This document shows positions 43,749-54,000 of a stretch of 64,000 nucleotides of DNA, in pieces. The notes beneath the pieces are model-generated. The model was not told the DNA's origin, made no database searches, and saw only the letters and a program-made list of their open reading frames with translations. The position numbers and the translations under genes were made by a program. The stretch's first letter is position 1. Each line of letters opens with the position of its first letter. The stretch spans positions 1 through 64,000 of the forward strand of contig JAEUQC010000015.1 in the NCBI GenBank assembly GCA_016789905.1. Direction: 5' to 3'. The DNA is from Bryobacterales bacterium. GTDB lineage: Bacteria; Acidobacteriota; Terriglobia; Bryobacterales; Bryobacteraceae.

Positions 43749-45097
43749 GATTTCCTCTTCACTGGAGCATCCATTTGCAGTCCTGCCGGGGGATCCAGGA
43801 TAATCGTCTCGCCCCCGCTCAACCCCTCCACCCTCACTCCGGCGGAGTTCTCACCCTTCGCTCGCACGAGACGTTTCCGCGCCTTGCCGTTCTCGATAAT
43901 CCACACGGAACCATTGCGTATCGCACCTTTCGGTACAACGACCAGCGGCAGTCCCGCCGCGTCTCCAGGTGTCGCGGACGCCTCCCGCTTTTGCTCCTCC
44001 TGGAATTGGACGGTCGCATTCATTTCCGGGCGCAGGTATTCGTCAGGGTTCAGAATCTTCACTTTCACCTGCACTGTCGCCTTCTGCCGGTTGGCTTCCG
44101 GAGATATCTCGGTAATGGCGCCGTTGTACTTTTTGTCCGGATAGGCGTCGGTGAACAGAATCGCTTTCTGCCCGAAGTGGAGCTTGGCGAAATCGGATTG
44201 ATTGATGTCGAGTTCCACCTCGATGTCGTTCAAATCGGCCAGCGAGACGACGAATCCTTTCGGACCGCTTGCGCCGGAAAAACCCGTCGTCACGAATTCG
44301 CCCTTTTCTACGTTCCGTTCCAGAATTGTGCCCCGGATGGGCGCGCGGATGATGGTGTTGTTGAGCTGCGTCTGTGCCAGGTCCACACGGCCCTGCGCTT
44401 CGCGGATGTTTCCTTCAATGGCGGAGATCACCTCCTTGCGCGGGCCTAGACGGGCAAGCTCCAGGGTTCGCTCCAGGCTTTTGACCCGGTTTTCGAAACC
44501 GTCCATACGGGCCACAGCGTCGTCCAGCGCCTGCCGGGCCGAAACTCCTTCCTCCACCAGCCGTTTCGTGCGGTCCAGCGATACCTGGGCGTTTTTGCGG
44601 TCGGCCTTGGCTTGGTCCAGATCGGCCTGCGCGCGTTGAATTTCCTCGGGCCGGGAGCCGTTTTTCGCTTCGGCCAGCCGCGCCGCCAGCGAGTCAAGCT
44701 GACCGATGGCGGTGTTCAGGCCAGCCTTGTACTCCTCGTCTTCCAGGCGGACGATCACCTGGCCTTCCGTCACCCGATCCCCTTTGTCCACGCCAATCCA
44801 GGCAATCTTCCCAATCACCTTCGAGGCGAGTTGAATCTTATGCGCGGCGACAATGTAGCCGGTCGCGTCCAGCACGCTGGCCGCGGCTGGCGCGCCAGCG
44901 CCAACTCCAACCGGCGGGCCGAGCTGTGTGGCGGTTACTTCCAACGGGGCGTTCATGGCGCGATAGGCCAGCGCCGCCACGCCCGCCACCGCGAAAAGGG
45001 ATACGCCCGCGATGATCCATTTAGCGGCGCTGAAGCCCTTCTTGCCCGCCCGGGTGCGGTTTATCTTCAGGCTCTTGAGTTCGGCGTCCATACTCAT
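43745..45097 (-). CDS. HlyD/MacA-like membrane fusion protein of the ABC exporter
   Basis: A 450-residue protein anchored by one N-terminal span (about 24-46: [23 protein letters not shown]). A barrel-sandwich domain ([36 protein letters not shown]) leads into a long coiled-coil hairpin (about 110-240), then [19 protein letters not shown], a beta-barrel ([34 protein letters not shown]) and a C-terminal domain. It follows the second permease gene by one base. The role is to link the permease-ATPase to the periplasm or an outer-membrane channel. Confidence 0.92.
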   Translation of the reverse strand: MSMDAELKSLKINRTRAGKKGFSAAKWIIAGVSLFAVAGVAALAYRAMNAPLEVTATQLGPPVGVGAGAPAAASVLDATGYIVAAHKIQLASKVIGKIAWIGVDKGDRVTEGQVIVRLEDEEYKAGLNTAIGQLDSLAARLAEAKNGSRPEEIQRAQADLDQAKADRKNAQVSLDRTKRLVEEGVSARQALDDAVARMDGFENRVKSLERTLELARLGPRKEVISAIEGNIREAQGRVDLAQTQLNNTIIRAPIRGTILERNVEKGEFVTTGFSGASGPKGFVVSLADLNDIEVELDINQSDFAKLHFGQKAILFTDAYPDKKYNGAITEISPEANRQKATVQVKVKILNPDEYLRPEMNATVQFQEEQKREASATPGDAAGLPLVVVPKGAIRNGSVWIIENGKARKRLVRAKGENSAGVRVEGLSGGETIILDPPAGLQMDAPVKRKS

Positions 45098-45098
45098 G

Positions 45099-46268
45099 TC
45101 AGATGTCTCTCAGCGCTTCCAGGATTTGTTTGCGCGCCGCCGCCGCGGCCGGCAGCAGCCCGCCGATGGCGCCAATCGCCAGCGAAAAGAGCATTCCTGT
45201 CATCATGATTTCCGGCGTGATCTTAAATCGAAACGCGACTTCGGCGAACGTAATCATGCTGCCGATGCCGGTGGTGAAGCCGTTGAGCGGAAGCACAAGC
45301 ACGCAACCAAGCGCCCCGCCCAGCAACGATAGCAACACGCTCTCCAGCAAAAAACCAAGAAGCACGGCGCCGCGCGAGAACCCCAACACCCGCAGCGTGC
45401 CAATTTCGCGCGAACGGCGGGCCACCGCCGCATACATCGTGTTCATCGCCGCGAACGAACTGCCGGCCGCCATTACGACGGCAATGAAGATGCCCAGAAA
45501 CTGAATCGGCGCGGCGGAACTGGATTGCTGCTCGTAGTATCTGTTTTCCGTCATCGCGCTCACCTTCAGGCGCTGGTCATCCTTCAGTCGCTTGATGAAC
45601 GGCTCCACATTGGCAACCGAATCGGCGCGCACCAGCGCGGACGATAGCACGTCGCAACGGTTATCATCGGCACAGAGTTGGTCAAGGTCCGCCCAAATCT
45701 CCGAATTGGCGGCTGAATCTCCAGCGTCAAAAATGCCTACGACTCGCCAGAGTCCCTTCCCAAAGCGAAGATCTTTGCCAAGCTGCGCTTCCGGATTGCG
45801 GCGCGCTACGTTCTTTCCAACGGTGATCTCCCGCTTGCCCGCCTCAAACCAGCGACCTTGCGCAATGGCGATGACGGGGCGCAGTGCGAAGCCAGGGTCC
45901 GGCTTCAGCCCCCGAATCGAAATGTTGATGCCGCCCTCGTAGTCAATACTCTCCAAAAGCAACGTGCTAACCATCTCCAGCGAGGCAAGCGGCGCCCCCC
46001 GCCCGTCGCGCTGAATGCCTGGCTGTAGTTTCAGGTCCTGAAACTGCACGCGCGTAAAGTTGGAACTCAATTCCGACTCGGCGCTTTGCCGCATCACCAG
46101 CACGTTGCCCGGTACCCCCGTCGCCTCGAACGCGTTCTTCAGTCCGGCCACCAGCGCCAGAATGGAGAGCAGCACTGCCACCGTCAGCGCAATCCCCAGC
46201 GCGGTCATCAGTGTGGTGGTGCGGCGGACCCAAAGGTTGCGCAGGTTGTAGGTGAACGGCAGTGTCAT
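45099..46268 (-). CDS. ABC transporter permease (FtsX/MacB type), second copy
   Basis: A 389-residue permease with the MacB layout: one N-terminal span (TTLMTALGIALTVAVLLSILALVAG), a large periplasmic MacB_PCD domain (about 45-260, including VITVGKNVARRN-like REITVGKNVARRNPEAQLGKDLRF and GIFDAGDSAANSEIWADLDQL), and three C-terminal spans of the FtsX domain (FIAVVMAAGSSFAAMNTMYAAVARRSREIGTLRVLGFSRGAVLLGFLLES). ATG 46268 is five bases after the first permease's stop. The pair probably forms a heterodimer. Confidence 0.92.
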   Translation of the reverse strand: MTLPFTYNLRNLWVRRTTTLMTALGIALTVAVLLSILALVAGLKNAFEATGVPGNVLVMRQSAESELSSNFTRVQFQDLKLQPGIQRDGRGAPLASLEMVSTLLLESIDYEGGINISIRGLKPDPGFALRPVIAIAQGRWFEAGKREITVGKNVARRNPEAQLGKDLRFGKGLWRVVGIFDAGDSAANSEIWADLDQLCADDNRCDVLSSALVRADSVANVEPFIKRLKDDQRLKVSAMTENRYYEQQSSSAAPIQFLGIFIAVVMAAGSSFAAMNTMYAAVARRSREIGTLRVLGFSRGAVLLGFLLESVLLSLLGGALGCVLVLPLNGFTTGIGSMITFAEVAFRFKITPEIMMTGMLFSLAIGAIGGLLPAAAAARKQILEALRDI

Positions 46269-46273
46269 CGTTG

Positions 46274-47428
46274 TTATCCGGAATACCGCATCGCCTCCAC
46301 AATCTCCGTGCGGGAAGCGCCCAATGCCGGAACAATCGCCGCCGCCGTGCCCATCACGACGGCTGCGGCGATTACCGCCACCCACATCCACGGCGAAAGC
46401 GTCATCCCCTCCAGATTCGCGAATCCGCCGGCATTGGCTGCCACTCCCCTGCACAACAGCCACGCCACAACGCAGCCAAAAAATCCGCCCAGCAGCGAGA
46501 TAACCGTGGCCTCGCCCAGAATCATGCCTAGCACCTCTCCGTTGGTGAACCCAAGCGTCTTCATGATGCCCACTTCTCTCACCCGTTCCCGAACGCTCAT
46601 GGCCACGGTGTTACCGCAAACCAGCAAAATGGTGAATGTGATCGCCGCGGAGATCATGAACAGGTATAGTTTCACGTTCCCCAGGAAATTAACGAAGCTC
46701 GCCGCGAACGCGCTCTCCGATTCGGTCCTGGTCTGCACTTGCGCGTTGCGGAACAACGAATCGATTTGCTGCGCGATCGCTGGGCCATCTTCCGCCGATT
46801 GGGCCAGAATCAGATAAGTGCCGGCGAAGTCCCGCCGGTCGGCGGGCAGGCTCTTCCACAAATAGTCGATGTTGAACCACATCACCTCTTCGTTCTTGTC
46901 GGCGTCAAATAAGCCGCGGACGTTGAACTCCAGGTCAATGGGAAAGATGTCGCCTTTGAGCGTGATTTTGTCGCCGGTCTTGATGTTGAACTTATTCGCC
47001 AGATCGCGGCCCAGCACAGTGCCCGCGCGGTCCGCCTGGAAAGCCCTCTTCTCCTCTTCGGGGATTCGGTATTCCGGGTAGATTTTAAACAGCGATTCCG
47101 GCTCGCACGCAAAGCGGGCAAAGAAGTTTTTCGGTTCCTTGTACACGCCGCCGAACCACTGGTATGCCATCACCGTTTCCACGCCGGGAACCTGGCGAAT
47201 CTTGGCTTCGTAGCTGATTGGCATAATCTGCGTCAGCGAGATGCGATTGCGCGTCACCAGCCGGCGCGCCCCGGCCGGGCTATCATCTCCGGTCAGGAAC
47301 AAGGCAACGTAAATCGCCAGAAGAACGCCGAGCAGGCAGAAGGAAGCGGCGATGCTGGCCACCGTTAGCAAACTGCGGCGGCGATTGCGAATGGCATTTT
47401 TCCAGATAAGCGATATGAATCTAGCCAT
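46274..47428 (-). CDS. ABC transporter permease (FtsX/MacB type), first copy
   Basis: A 384-residue permease, first gene of the exporter operon: an N-terminal span (SLLTVASIAASFCLLGVLLAIYVALFL), periplasmic MacB_PCD-like domain (GTVLGRDLANKFNIKTGDKITLKGDIFPIDLEFNVRGLFDADKNEEV) and FtsX C-terminal spans (AITFTILLVCGNTVAMSVRERVREVGIMKTLGFTNGEVLGMILGEATVISLLGG). Its first 64 bases lie inside the 3' end of the hybrid-kinase gene in another frame, so transcription may continue from that gene. Confidence 0.92.
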   Translation of the reverse strand: MARFISLIWKNAIRNRRRSLLTVASIAASFCLLGVLLAIYVALFLTGDDSPAGARRLVTRNRISLTQIMPISYEAKIRQVPGVETVMAYQWFGGVYKEPKNFFARFACEPESLFKIYPEYRIPEEEKRAFQADRAGTVLGRDLANKFNIKTGDKITLKGDIFPIDLEFNVRGLFDADKNEEVMWFNIDYLWKSLPADRRDFAGTYLILAQSAEDGPAIAQQIDSLFRNAQVQTRTESESAFAASFVNFLGNVKLYLFMISAAITFTILLVCGNTVAMSVRERVREVGIMKTLGFTNGEVLGMILGEATVISLLGGFFGCVVAWLLCRGVAANAGGFANLEGMTLSPWMWVAVIAAAVVMGTAAAIVPALGASRTEIVEAMRYSG

Positions 47429-49461
47429 GACGGAGCGGCGAGTATTGCTCCATGGTAACGTGTGCGAGCGAAAGCCCGTCCGGCATCAGCCGGGTTCTCC
47501 GCTCGGCCAATGGCCTCACCTCGTGGCATCCAGCGGTCAAGCGCGCATTCCAACTCGCTCGCGCTGACTGGCTTGGCCAGGTAGTCGTCCATGCCTGCGG
47601 CCAGGCAGCGCGCCCGGTCTCCGGACATGGCGAACGCGGTCATGGCGATGATCGGGATGCGCGCATTCGGTACGGCCGCCACGCCGGTACGGATCATCGC
47701 CGTGGCCGTTAGCCCGTCCAGTTCCGGCATCTGGCAGTCCATAAGCACCAGGTCGTACGGTGCCGTTTTCAAGGCCGCTATGGCTTCGGCGCCGTTGGCG
47801 ACTGCCTCCACCCAGTAGCCCATTTTACGGAGCATCGATACCGCCACCAGTTGGTTCGTCCGGTTGTCTTCGGCCAGCAGGATGCGGCCCCGGCGTTGCC
47901 GCGATTCTCGAATCGAGTGCTGTGTGATGAGCCGTCGCGTGGCATCGCCGGGCCTTCGTTCCCGCACCGCGGTAAGGATCAGCGCCTCCCGCAGATCGTC
48001 CTGCCGCACGGGTTTTGTCAGAAATCCGGCGAATCCGGCTTCCGCCGCTATTTGCGCCTGGCCCCGCATGGTCACAGAGGTCATAAGTATCAACCGCGTG
48101 GACTGGCAAACAGGATCGGCGTTGATCAGCCGGCCAAGCTCATCGCCCAGCAGTTGGGGCATTCTGTAGTCGATGATCGCCGTATCGAACGGGGTGCCCC
48201 TTCCAGCCGCCCGCCGCAGCGCGGCGAGCGCCTCCTGCGGTCCCTCGGCCTCTTCGAACAGGCAGCCCCAGCCCAGCAGCAGGTTTACCAGCAACTGCCG
48301 GTTGGTGGGCATGTCGTCCACAATCAGCACCCGTAGGCCCGCCAGGGATCCGCGGGACTCCACAGCGGTTTCCGGCGCCACCGTTTCGGCCTTCACTATC
48401 TGCGCTGTAACCCAGAATGTCGAGCCTTGGCCAAGTACACTTTCCACGCCCACTGTACCGCCCATTAGCACTGCCAACTGTTTCGAAATGGCCAACCCAA
48501 GCCCTGTGCCGCCGAACTTCCGCGTGATGGAGCCATCCACCTGCGTAAACGCCTGGAACAGAGACCCGATTCTCTCAGACGGGATCCCAATACCGGTGTC
48601 GGTGACGGAGAGTCGTACCCGCGTCATATCGTCGGGTTCGTATTCCGCCCGGATGCACACAGATCCGGAAGAGGTAAACTTAACAGCATTTCCAGCCAGG
48701 TTTAACAGCACCTGACGCAGCCGTCCCGGGTCTCCATTCATGACCGCTGGCAGCGCGGAATCGATATGGCACGTCAGTTCCAGCCCCTTTTGTTCAGCCA
48801 ATACGGCCACCAGCCGGACCGTCGAATCCATCATTGTGCGCAGATCAAAGTCGATGACTTCCAGATCCATCCGGCCCGCTTCAATTCTTGAAAAGTCGAG
48901 CAAATCGTTCAGCAGCACCAAGAGCGATTCTCCTGAACCGCGGATGGTTTCGGTGAATTGGCGCTGCTCTTCGCTGAGGTCCGTATCCAGCAGCAAGCCC
49001 GTCATTCCGATCACGCCGTTCATTGGCGTTCGTATTTCATGGCTCATGTTTGCCAGAAACTCACTCTTTGCGCGATTGGCGGCCTCCGCCTCCTGGCGCG
49101 CCGCCTGAAGTGCGGATGCCTTTGCGCGGAGCCGTTCTTCCATGGCCATCCGCTCTGAGATATCGACGGAAATTCCTAATGTTCCCTGCTTTTCTCCCCG
49201 CGCGTTCAGAATGGGCGTCACCGCCATCTGGACCTGTACTCGTGTACCGTCCTTGCGGATTTTTGTCCACGGCCGGGCTTCGGCATAACCGTCGGGGGTC
49301 AAGAATTCGGCCAGTCCGCTCACGGAGGGCGTCTGTCCGCCGGGCAGTTTCCGCCTTTTTTCGGCGAGTTCCACTGGGTCAAGCAGAATCGCCGGTGTGG
49401 CTTTACCTACCATCTCCTCCGCTGAATACCCGAACATTTTCTCCGCGCCCGAATTGAACAC
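47365..49461 (-). CDS. Hybrid histidine kinase, C-terminal portion (split gene)
   Basis: A 698-codon frame that begins in the middle of a PAS domain (NSGAEKMFGYSAEEMVGKATPAIL) and has only GTG 49461 as a start, with no ribosome-binding site. It continues through a HisKA domain (FLANMSHEIRTPMNGV, His 141), intact ATPase boxes (DTGIGIPSERIG, GGTGLGLAISK) and two receiver domains (IIDYRMP and LMDCQMP phosphoacceptor regions). The N-terminal sensor part is in another frame at 49407-50804. Together they make a normal membrane hybrid kinase; as they stand this half lacks the PAS start. The last 64 bases overlap the first ABC permease. Confidence 0.85.
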   Translation of the reverse strand: MFNSGAEKMFGYSAEEMVGKATPAILLDPVELAEKRRKLPGGQTPSVSGLAEFLTPDGYAEARPWTKIRKDGTRVQVQMAVTPILNARGEKQGTLGISVDISERMAMEERLRAKASALQAARQEAEAANRAKSEFLANMSHEIRTPMNGVIGMTGLLLDTDLSEEQRQFTETIRGSGESLLVLLNDLLDFSRIEAGRMDLEVIDFDLRTMMDSTVRLVAVLAEQKGLELTCHIDSALPAVMNGDPGRLRQVLLNLAGNAVKFTSSGSVCIRAEYEPDDMTRVRLSVTDTGIGIPSERIGSLFQAFTQVDGSITRKFGGTGLGLAISKQLAVLMGGTVGVESVLGQGSTFWVTAQIVKAETVAPETAVESRGSLAGLRVLIVDDMPTNRQLLVNLLLGWGCLFEEAEGPQEALAALRRAAGRGTPFDTAIIDYRMPQLLGDELGRLINADPVCQSTRLILMTSVTMRGQAQIAAEAGFAGFLTKPVRQDDLREALILTAVRERRPGDATRRLITQHSIRESRQRRGRILLAEDNRTNQLVAVSMLRKMGYWVEAVANGAEAIAALKTAPYDLVLMDCQMPELDGLTATAMIRTGVAAVPNARIPIIAMTAFAMSGDRARCLAAGMDDYLAKPVSASELECALDRWMPRGEAIGRAENPADAGRAFARTRYHGAILAAPSWLDSYRLSGKMPFAIAAAVC

Positions 49462-50804
49462 CTGAATATGGATTCAAGCCTCGCCTGCGTGTTGGCTAGT
49501 TCCTCGGTGCGTTCGGCCACTCGTTGCTCAAGCGTTTGGCTCCACTTCACAATCTCCTGCGCGGCCATTTTTTGGTCGTGGATATCGGTGCTGGAACCGA
49601 ACCATTTCGTGACAGCGCCGGAACAGTCCCGAAGCGGCACCGCCAGAGCCCGGAACCAGCGATACTCGCCGTTGGCGCCGCGAACCCGGTACTCGCCGTC
49701 CATTACGCGCCCGCTCCTCACCGCTTCCCCCCGTTGGGCGACGATCGGGCCGATGTCATCGGGATGTATGGCGCTTAACCACCCGGAACCCATGTGTTCT
49801 TCCAGTTTCGCGCCTGTGTAGGCTAGCCAGCGTTCGTTCAGAAAGTCGCACTCGCCGTTTGCCTGTGCAGTCCACACCATTTGCGGCAGAGACTGAATGA
49901 CCGTCCGGTACTCAAATTCACCCCGCTGCCGGTCTCTTTCCGCCATCGCGCGCCGCCCATCCAATTCGTTCAGCCGTTTTCCAGTGATGAGAATCAGCGC
50001 GGAGAACGCCCCCACGGCGGCTATCACCATCAGGGTAAGGCCAAACCGTGTGTCGTAGTATCCAGCGGTCTCACCGTACAAGCGAAGCGCGCCGAGCGCG
50101 GGCGGCAGCAATACGGAGAATGGAAGCAGCGTGCGGACGAGGATGCTGCCTATGCCATCTCCAGTGATAATCCCCGCCAGTCCGCCGCGCGGCCGCAGCG
50201 CGAGGGCGCCGGCGCTTAGCAGGATTCCGAGGGTCGATGCGGTCACCGTCATCGACGAGTGGCGCGCCGCCCCGAAGAGGTAGTCGACTCCATAGCTATG
50301 GGCGATTAAATTGAAATAGCAGAGTACGAAGGTGATGGCGGCGAAGATCTGCCCGGCAGAAACGAACCGGGAAACCTGCAGCAGTGGAAGTGCCAGAGAA
50401 AAAAGCAGCAGAGCGATCGCGGCCGTTAACGACATTCGTCCTGCCGCCACGCCGCTCCCACGAGCGAACGGGTCCGCCATTAGCACCGTGTCGATCCCGA
50501 ACGAATGGGAAAACACTATTTCAAGGAGCGTTAGTACTCCAATTGCCATCCCTATAAACGCCATTAGTCGCACCAGATACAGCGCCTTGCGGGACGGCGC
50601 CGTGGCCGTGGAGGCGCACAAGCCCAGTGCGAGGAAGGCGACAGCCACCGCCAGATTGGGCTTCAATCCAGCGAAAAACGGTGTGAGCTGCGGAAACAGT
50701 TGCTCGCCCGCGGCAAAGCCCACGCCCAGCCGCCAAACTGCCAAAGTGGCGGCCAATAGGCCGCAGAAATAGGAAAAGCCAAAATGGCGCTCCGGCAAAT
50801 TCAT
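49407..50804 (-). CDS. Membrane sensor portion of the split hybrid kinase
   Basis: A 465-residue frame. Eight or so hydrophobic spans (about 10-275) form a MASE-like membrane sensor. A PAS domain follows (FEYRTVIQSLPQMVWTAQANGECDFLNERWLAYTGAKLEEHMG...GEYRWFRALAVPLRDCSGAVTKWFGSSTDIHDQK), then a coiled coil (WSQTLEQRVAERTEELANTQARLESIF). Coding similarity stops there: the last 17 codons (RCSIRARRKCSG...) are the second PAS domain read out of frame. Right at this point the correct frame continues as IQVFNSGAEK in the downstream gene. The 22 or so residues that normally lie between are missing, so a frame-shifting deletion is the simplest explanation. Confidence 0.82.
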   Translation of the reverse strand: MNLPERHFGFSYFCGLLAATLAVWRLGVGFAAGEQLFPQLTPFFAGLKPNLAVAVAFLALGLCASTATAPSRKALYLVRLMAFIGMAIGVLTLLEIVFSHSFGIDTVLMADPFARGSGVAAGRMSLTAAIALLLFSLALPLLQVSRFVSAGQIFAAITFVLCYFNLIAHSYGVDYLFGAARHSSMTVTASTLGILLSAGALALRPRGGLAGIITGDGIGSILVRTLLPFSVLLPPALGALRLYGETAGYYDTRFGLTLMVIAAVGAFSALILITGKRLNELDGRRAMAERDRQRGEFEYRTVIQSLPQMVWTAQANGECDFLNERWLAYTGAKLEEHMGSGWLSAIHPDDIGPIVAQRGEAVRSGRVMDGEYRVRGANGEYRWFRALAVPLRDCSGAVTKWFGSSTDIHDQKMAAQEIVKWSQTLEQRVAERTEELANTQARLESIFRCSIRARRKCSGIQRRRW

Positions 50805-51072
50805 GAACAGTCACTCCGATTACTGGACGTCTTCCCGTCTCGAAATCGGGAATGGCTGGAACGGAAGCTCTCGCCGGGAAATTGAGGCGAAAAGAGCCGT
50901 TAGGTAAGAAACTGGCCGATGGGCTACTCAATCGATTTGTGGAACGAACCGGTGGGGCGCACTTGCCTGACTTCCAGCCTATCTCGTGTAAGAGCAATGG
51001 CTGGTCGCAATATCGGATGACATTTCCCTTTAATGCGTTTCTAAATTACAAGAATATAATGAGCGAAAGGAG

Positions 51073-54000
51073 CTAACGAACTCTCGAACTCTCGGCTGCG
51101 CCCGGCTCGGCCGTCGCCTCCGCCAGCGCCGCCAATGTTTCGATTTCTGAACTGGGGATCGTCCACGGCGTCGTCTGCCGGAATTCGGCGAGTTCCAGCG
51201 CCGCTTTTGCGTCCAACGGCCGGGAGAAGTAATACCCTTGGCCGTATTGGCAGCCGAGACGTGCCAGATACTTCCAGTGGTTCAGCGTTTCCACGCCTTC
51301 CGCTACCACGTTGATATCGAGACTTCCAGCCAGAGACGCGATGGAATCCAACATCTTGTGGCCATCCCGCTCTAAATCGAGCGCGCGCACAAAGCTGCGG
51401 TCGATCTTGAGCGTGTCGAACGGGAGCTGATTCAGTTGTCCTAGGCAAGAATAACCGGTCCCGAAGTCATCCACTTCCAGCGCCACACCCATCGTCGATA
51501 GCTGCTTTAGGATTTCCTGAGCCACCACGGGATCGTCAGCCAGCATGCTTTCGGTCACCTCCAGATGGAGCCGCTGTGGCTTCAATCCAGTCTCGCTCAG
51601 GATGCGGGCCACCTCGGATGCCAGCGTGGGGTCGGTAAACTGGCGCGCGGAAAGATTGATACTCATCGATAAATGAGCCCATTCCGGATGCAGTTTGTCC
51701 CACTCCGCCATTTGACGGCAACCCTCCTTCAGGACCCACCGGCCCAGCGGCAGTATGACGCCGTTTTCTTCGGCAACGGGGATGAATTCGCCGGGGGGCA
51801 GGAATCCCCTCACCGGATGCTGCCACCGCACTAGCGCTTCGAAACCGGCGATGGTGCCACTGGTCAAATCGACTTGCGGCTGGTAGTGAAGGACGAATTC
51901 GTTGTCGTCGATCGCCCGGCGAAGGTCGGTTTCCATTCCCAGCCGTGCAACGGCCCGTGCATGCATGCTGCTGTCAAACACGGCGAAGCGGCCCCGCCCG
52001 GCGCCTTTGGCGTGGTACATCGCCGTGTCGGCGTCACGCAGCAGGTTTTCCGCCGAAGACGGACTGACGCCGGAATTGGCAATGCCAATGCTCGTCGAAA
52101 CAAAGACCAGTGAACCGTCCAAATGAAACGCCGGTTCCATGGCGGCGATGATTTTCGCCGCCAATTGCGTGTGAGCTTCCGTCGCGTTGGCCGTCTCAAC
52201 CAGTATCACGAACTCATCGCCGCCAACGCGAGCCACAATGCCGTCGGTGTTGTACACCGATTGCAGGGCGGCTGATAATCGATGGGCGACACCCAGTAGT
52301 AAGTGATCGCCCCTCATGTGGCCAAGGCTGTCGTTGATGAGTTTGAATCGATCCAGATCCAGAAACAGAAGCGAGAACTGCCTGGACGGGTCCTCGCGCA
52401 GACGAGCGTTCCAGGCGTCGATCACGTCCAGAAGCGAAAGCCGGTTCGGCAGTCCGGTCAGAGGGTCGGCGAGCTTTCCCGCTGTGATATCCGTTTTTGA
52501 GCCAGCGATTCGCAATGCGCGTCCATCGGCGCCCCGCACCGCCGCACCGGAAACCAACACCCAACGCCAGGTGCCGTCGCTGTGACGCATGCGGTGTTCG
52601 GCCTCGAAGTGATCCTGCCCCATTTGGATGTAGCCCCGAATGGTAGAGCGAATTCCGGCGGCGTCTTCCGGATGGATGCGCCCGAACCAGTCTTCCGGCG
52701 ATCGCAGTTCGGTTCCCTCCGGGATGCCGAACATCTGCTTCCAGCGAGGCGCAAAATAGACGTCTCCTGTGCGCAGATCCCAGTCCCAGATGCCGTTGTT
52801 GCTCCCTCGGACAGCGAGTGCGAACCGTTCCTCGGCTTCCCGCAGCGCCAGTTCCGCCGTTTTCTTCTCAGTAATGTCCCGGGCGATCCCCTGAAATCCG
52901 CAGGCTTCCTGTTCGTCATTGAAAAGCAGTTGCGTGCTCTGCCCGATCCATCGGATTTCTCCGCCTCTGCCGGTGACGGTGTACTCCAGATAGATGCTTG
53001 GCGTTTGTTCGCTGAATTGCTTGCGCGCCGCCGTCAGCACCGCCCTGCGGCACCGGCTGCCAATCAAGCGGAAAACAGAGCGGCCCGTGCAATCGTCGCC
53101 GGTGTTGCCGGTGATAAACAGCGCAAAGGAGGCGTTGTGAAAAGTGATGTTTCCGCACAGGTCCGTCCGGAAAATGATGTCCCCCGACGATTCGATCACT
53201 TGGCGATATCGCGCCTCACTATCGGCCAGTTGCGCCGTGCGGTCGGCCACCTTGCGGTCCAGTTCTCCCAGAATCTCCTGCAGTTGTCCATTCGTCCGAT
53301 CCCGGTCCGCGAGCGCCGCGCGCAGTTGCTGGTAGGAGTCCCGCAGCCTTGCTCCCAGCCGGTGGAACTCCGCCTCTATCTCACTTATCTCCTTCGCCGG
53401 GTGGTCGCCAGCCACTGGCGCGGCCCCTGACCCGTCAAGCTGGTAGTCCTTCATTGCGCCTGCCAGCGCCACAATCGGACTCGCGATCCGGCCAGCCAAT
53501 AGGCGTGTCAGTTCCCAGGCCACTAACAGCACCAGAATTAGCAACGACGCCGCTTCCCGGAAGAACTGCTCGGCCTCGGCGTGAATTTCCTGTGCTGGCA
53601 TGGCCGCCACCACCTGCCACCCGGCAATGTTCAAGGGAAACCGGACCGAATAGAGCGGGGTAGGATCTCCGGAGGGCTCTAATTGTGCCGGATCGGCCAA
53701 TAGGAACGCCGAATCTGTGGCGGATTCCCCCAGCGGATACGGCTCCCACTGCTCCAGCGGACGGTGTAAATCGTGGCGCGTGGAATACACCACCCGTCCC
53801 TCGCTGTCCTGGGCCACAACTAATGGCGAAGTGTGCCCCTCATTGGCCGTCAGCGGCAGCCGGGTTATGTCGATGGAGCCTTCCACTATCCCTAAGAATT
53901 TGCCCCCTGCATCCGTGATCGGCGCGCTGACCGCGACAATCGGATCGGTCCCCAGTCCGCGTCCCTCGAATACTCCCGATACATAGGGCTTTCCTGTCGC

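Noticed and set aside
50852..51076. 74-codon plus-strand frame in the kinase-GGDEF/EAL gap
   Set aside because: No ribosome site, no motif, and it extends into the antisense of the EAL gene's end; treated as non-coding.
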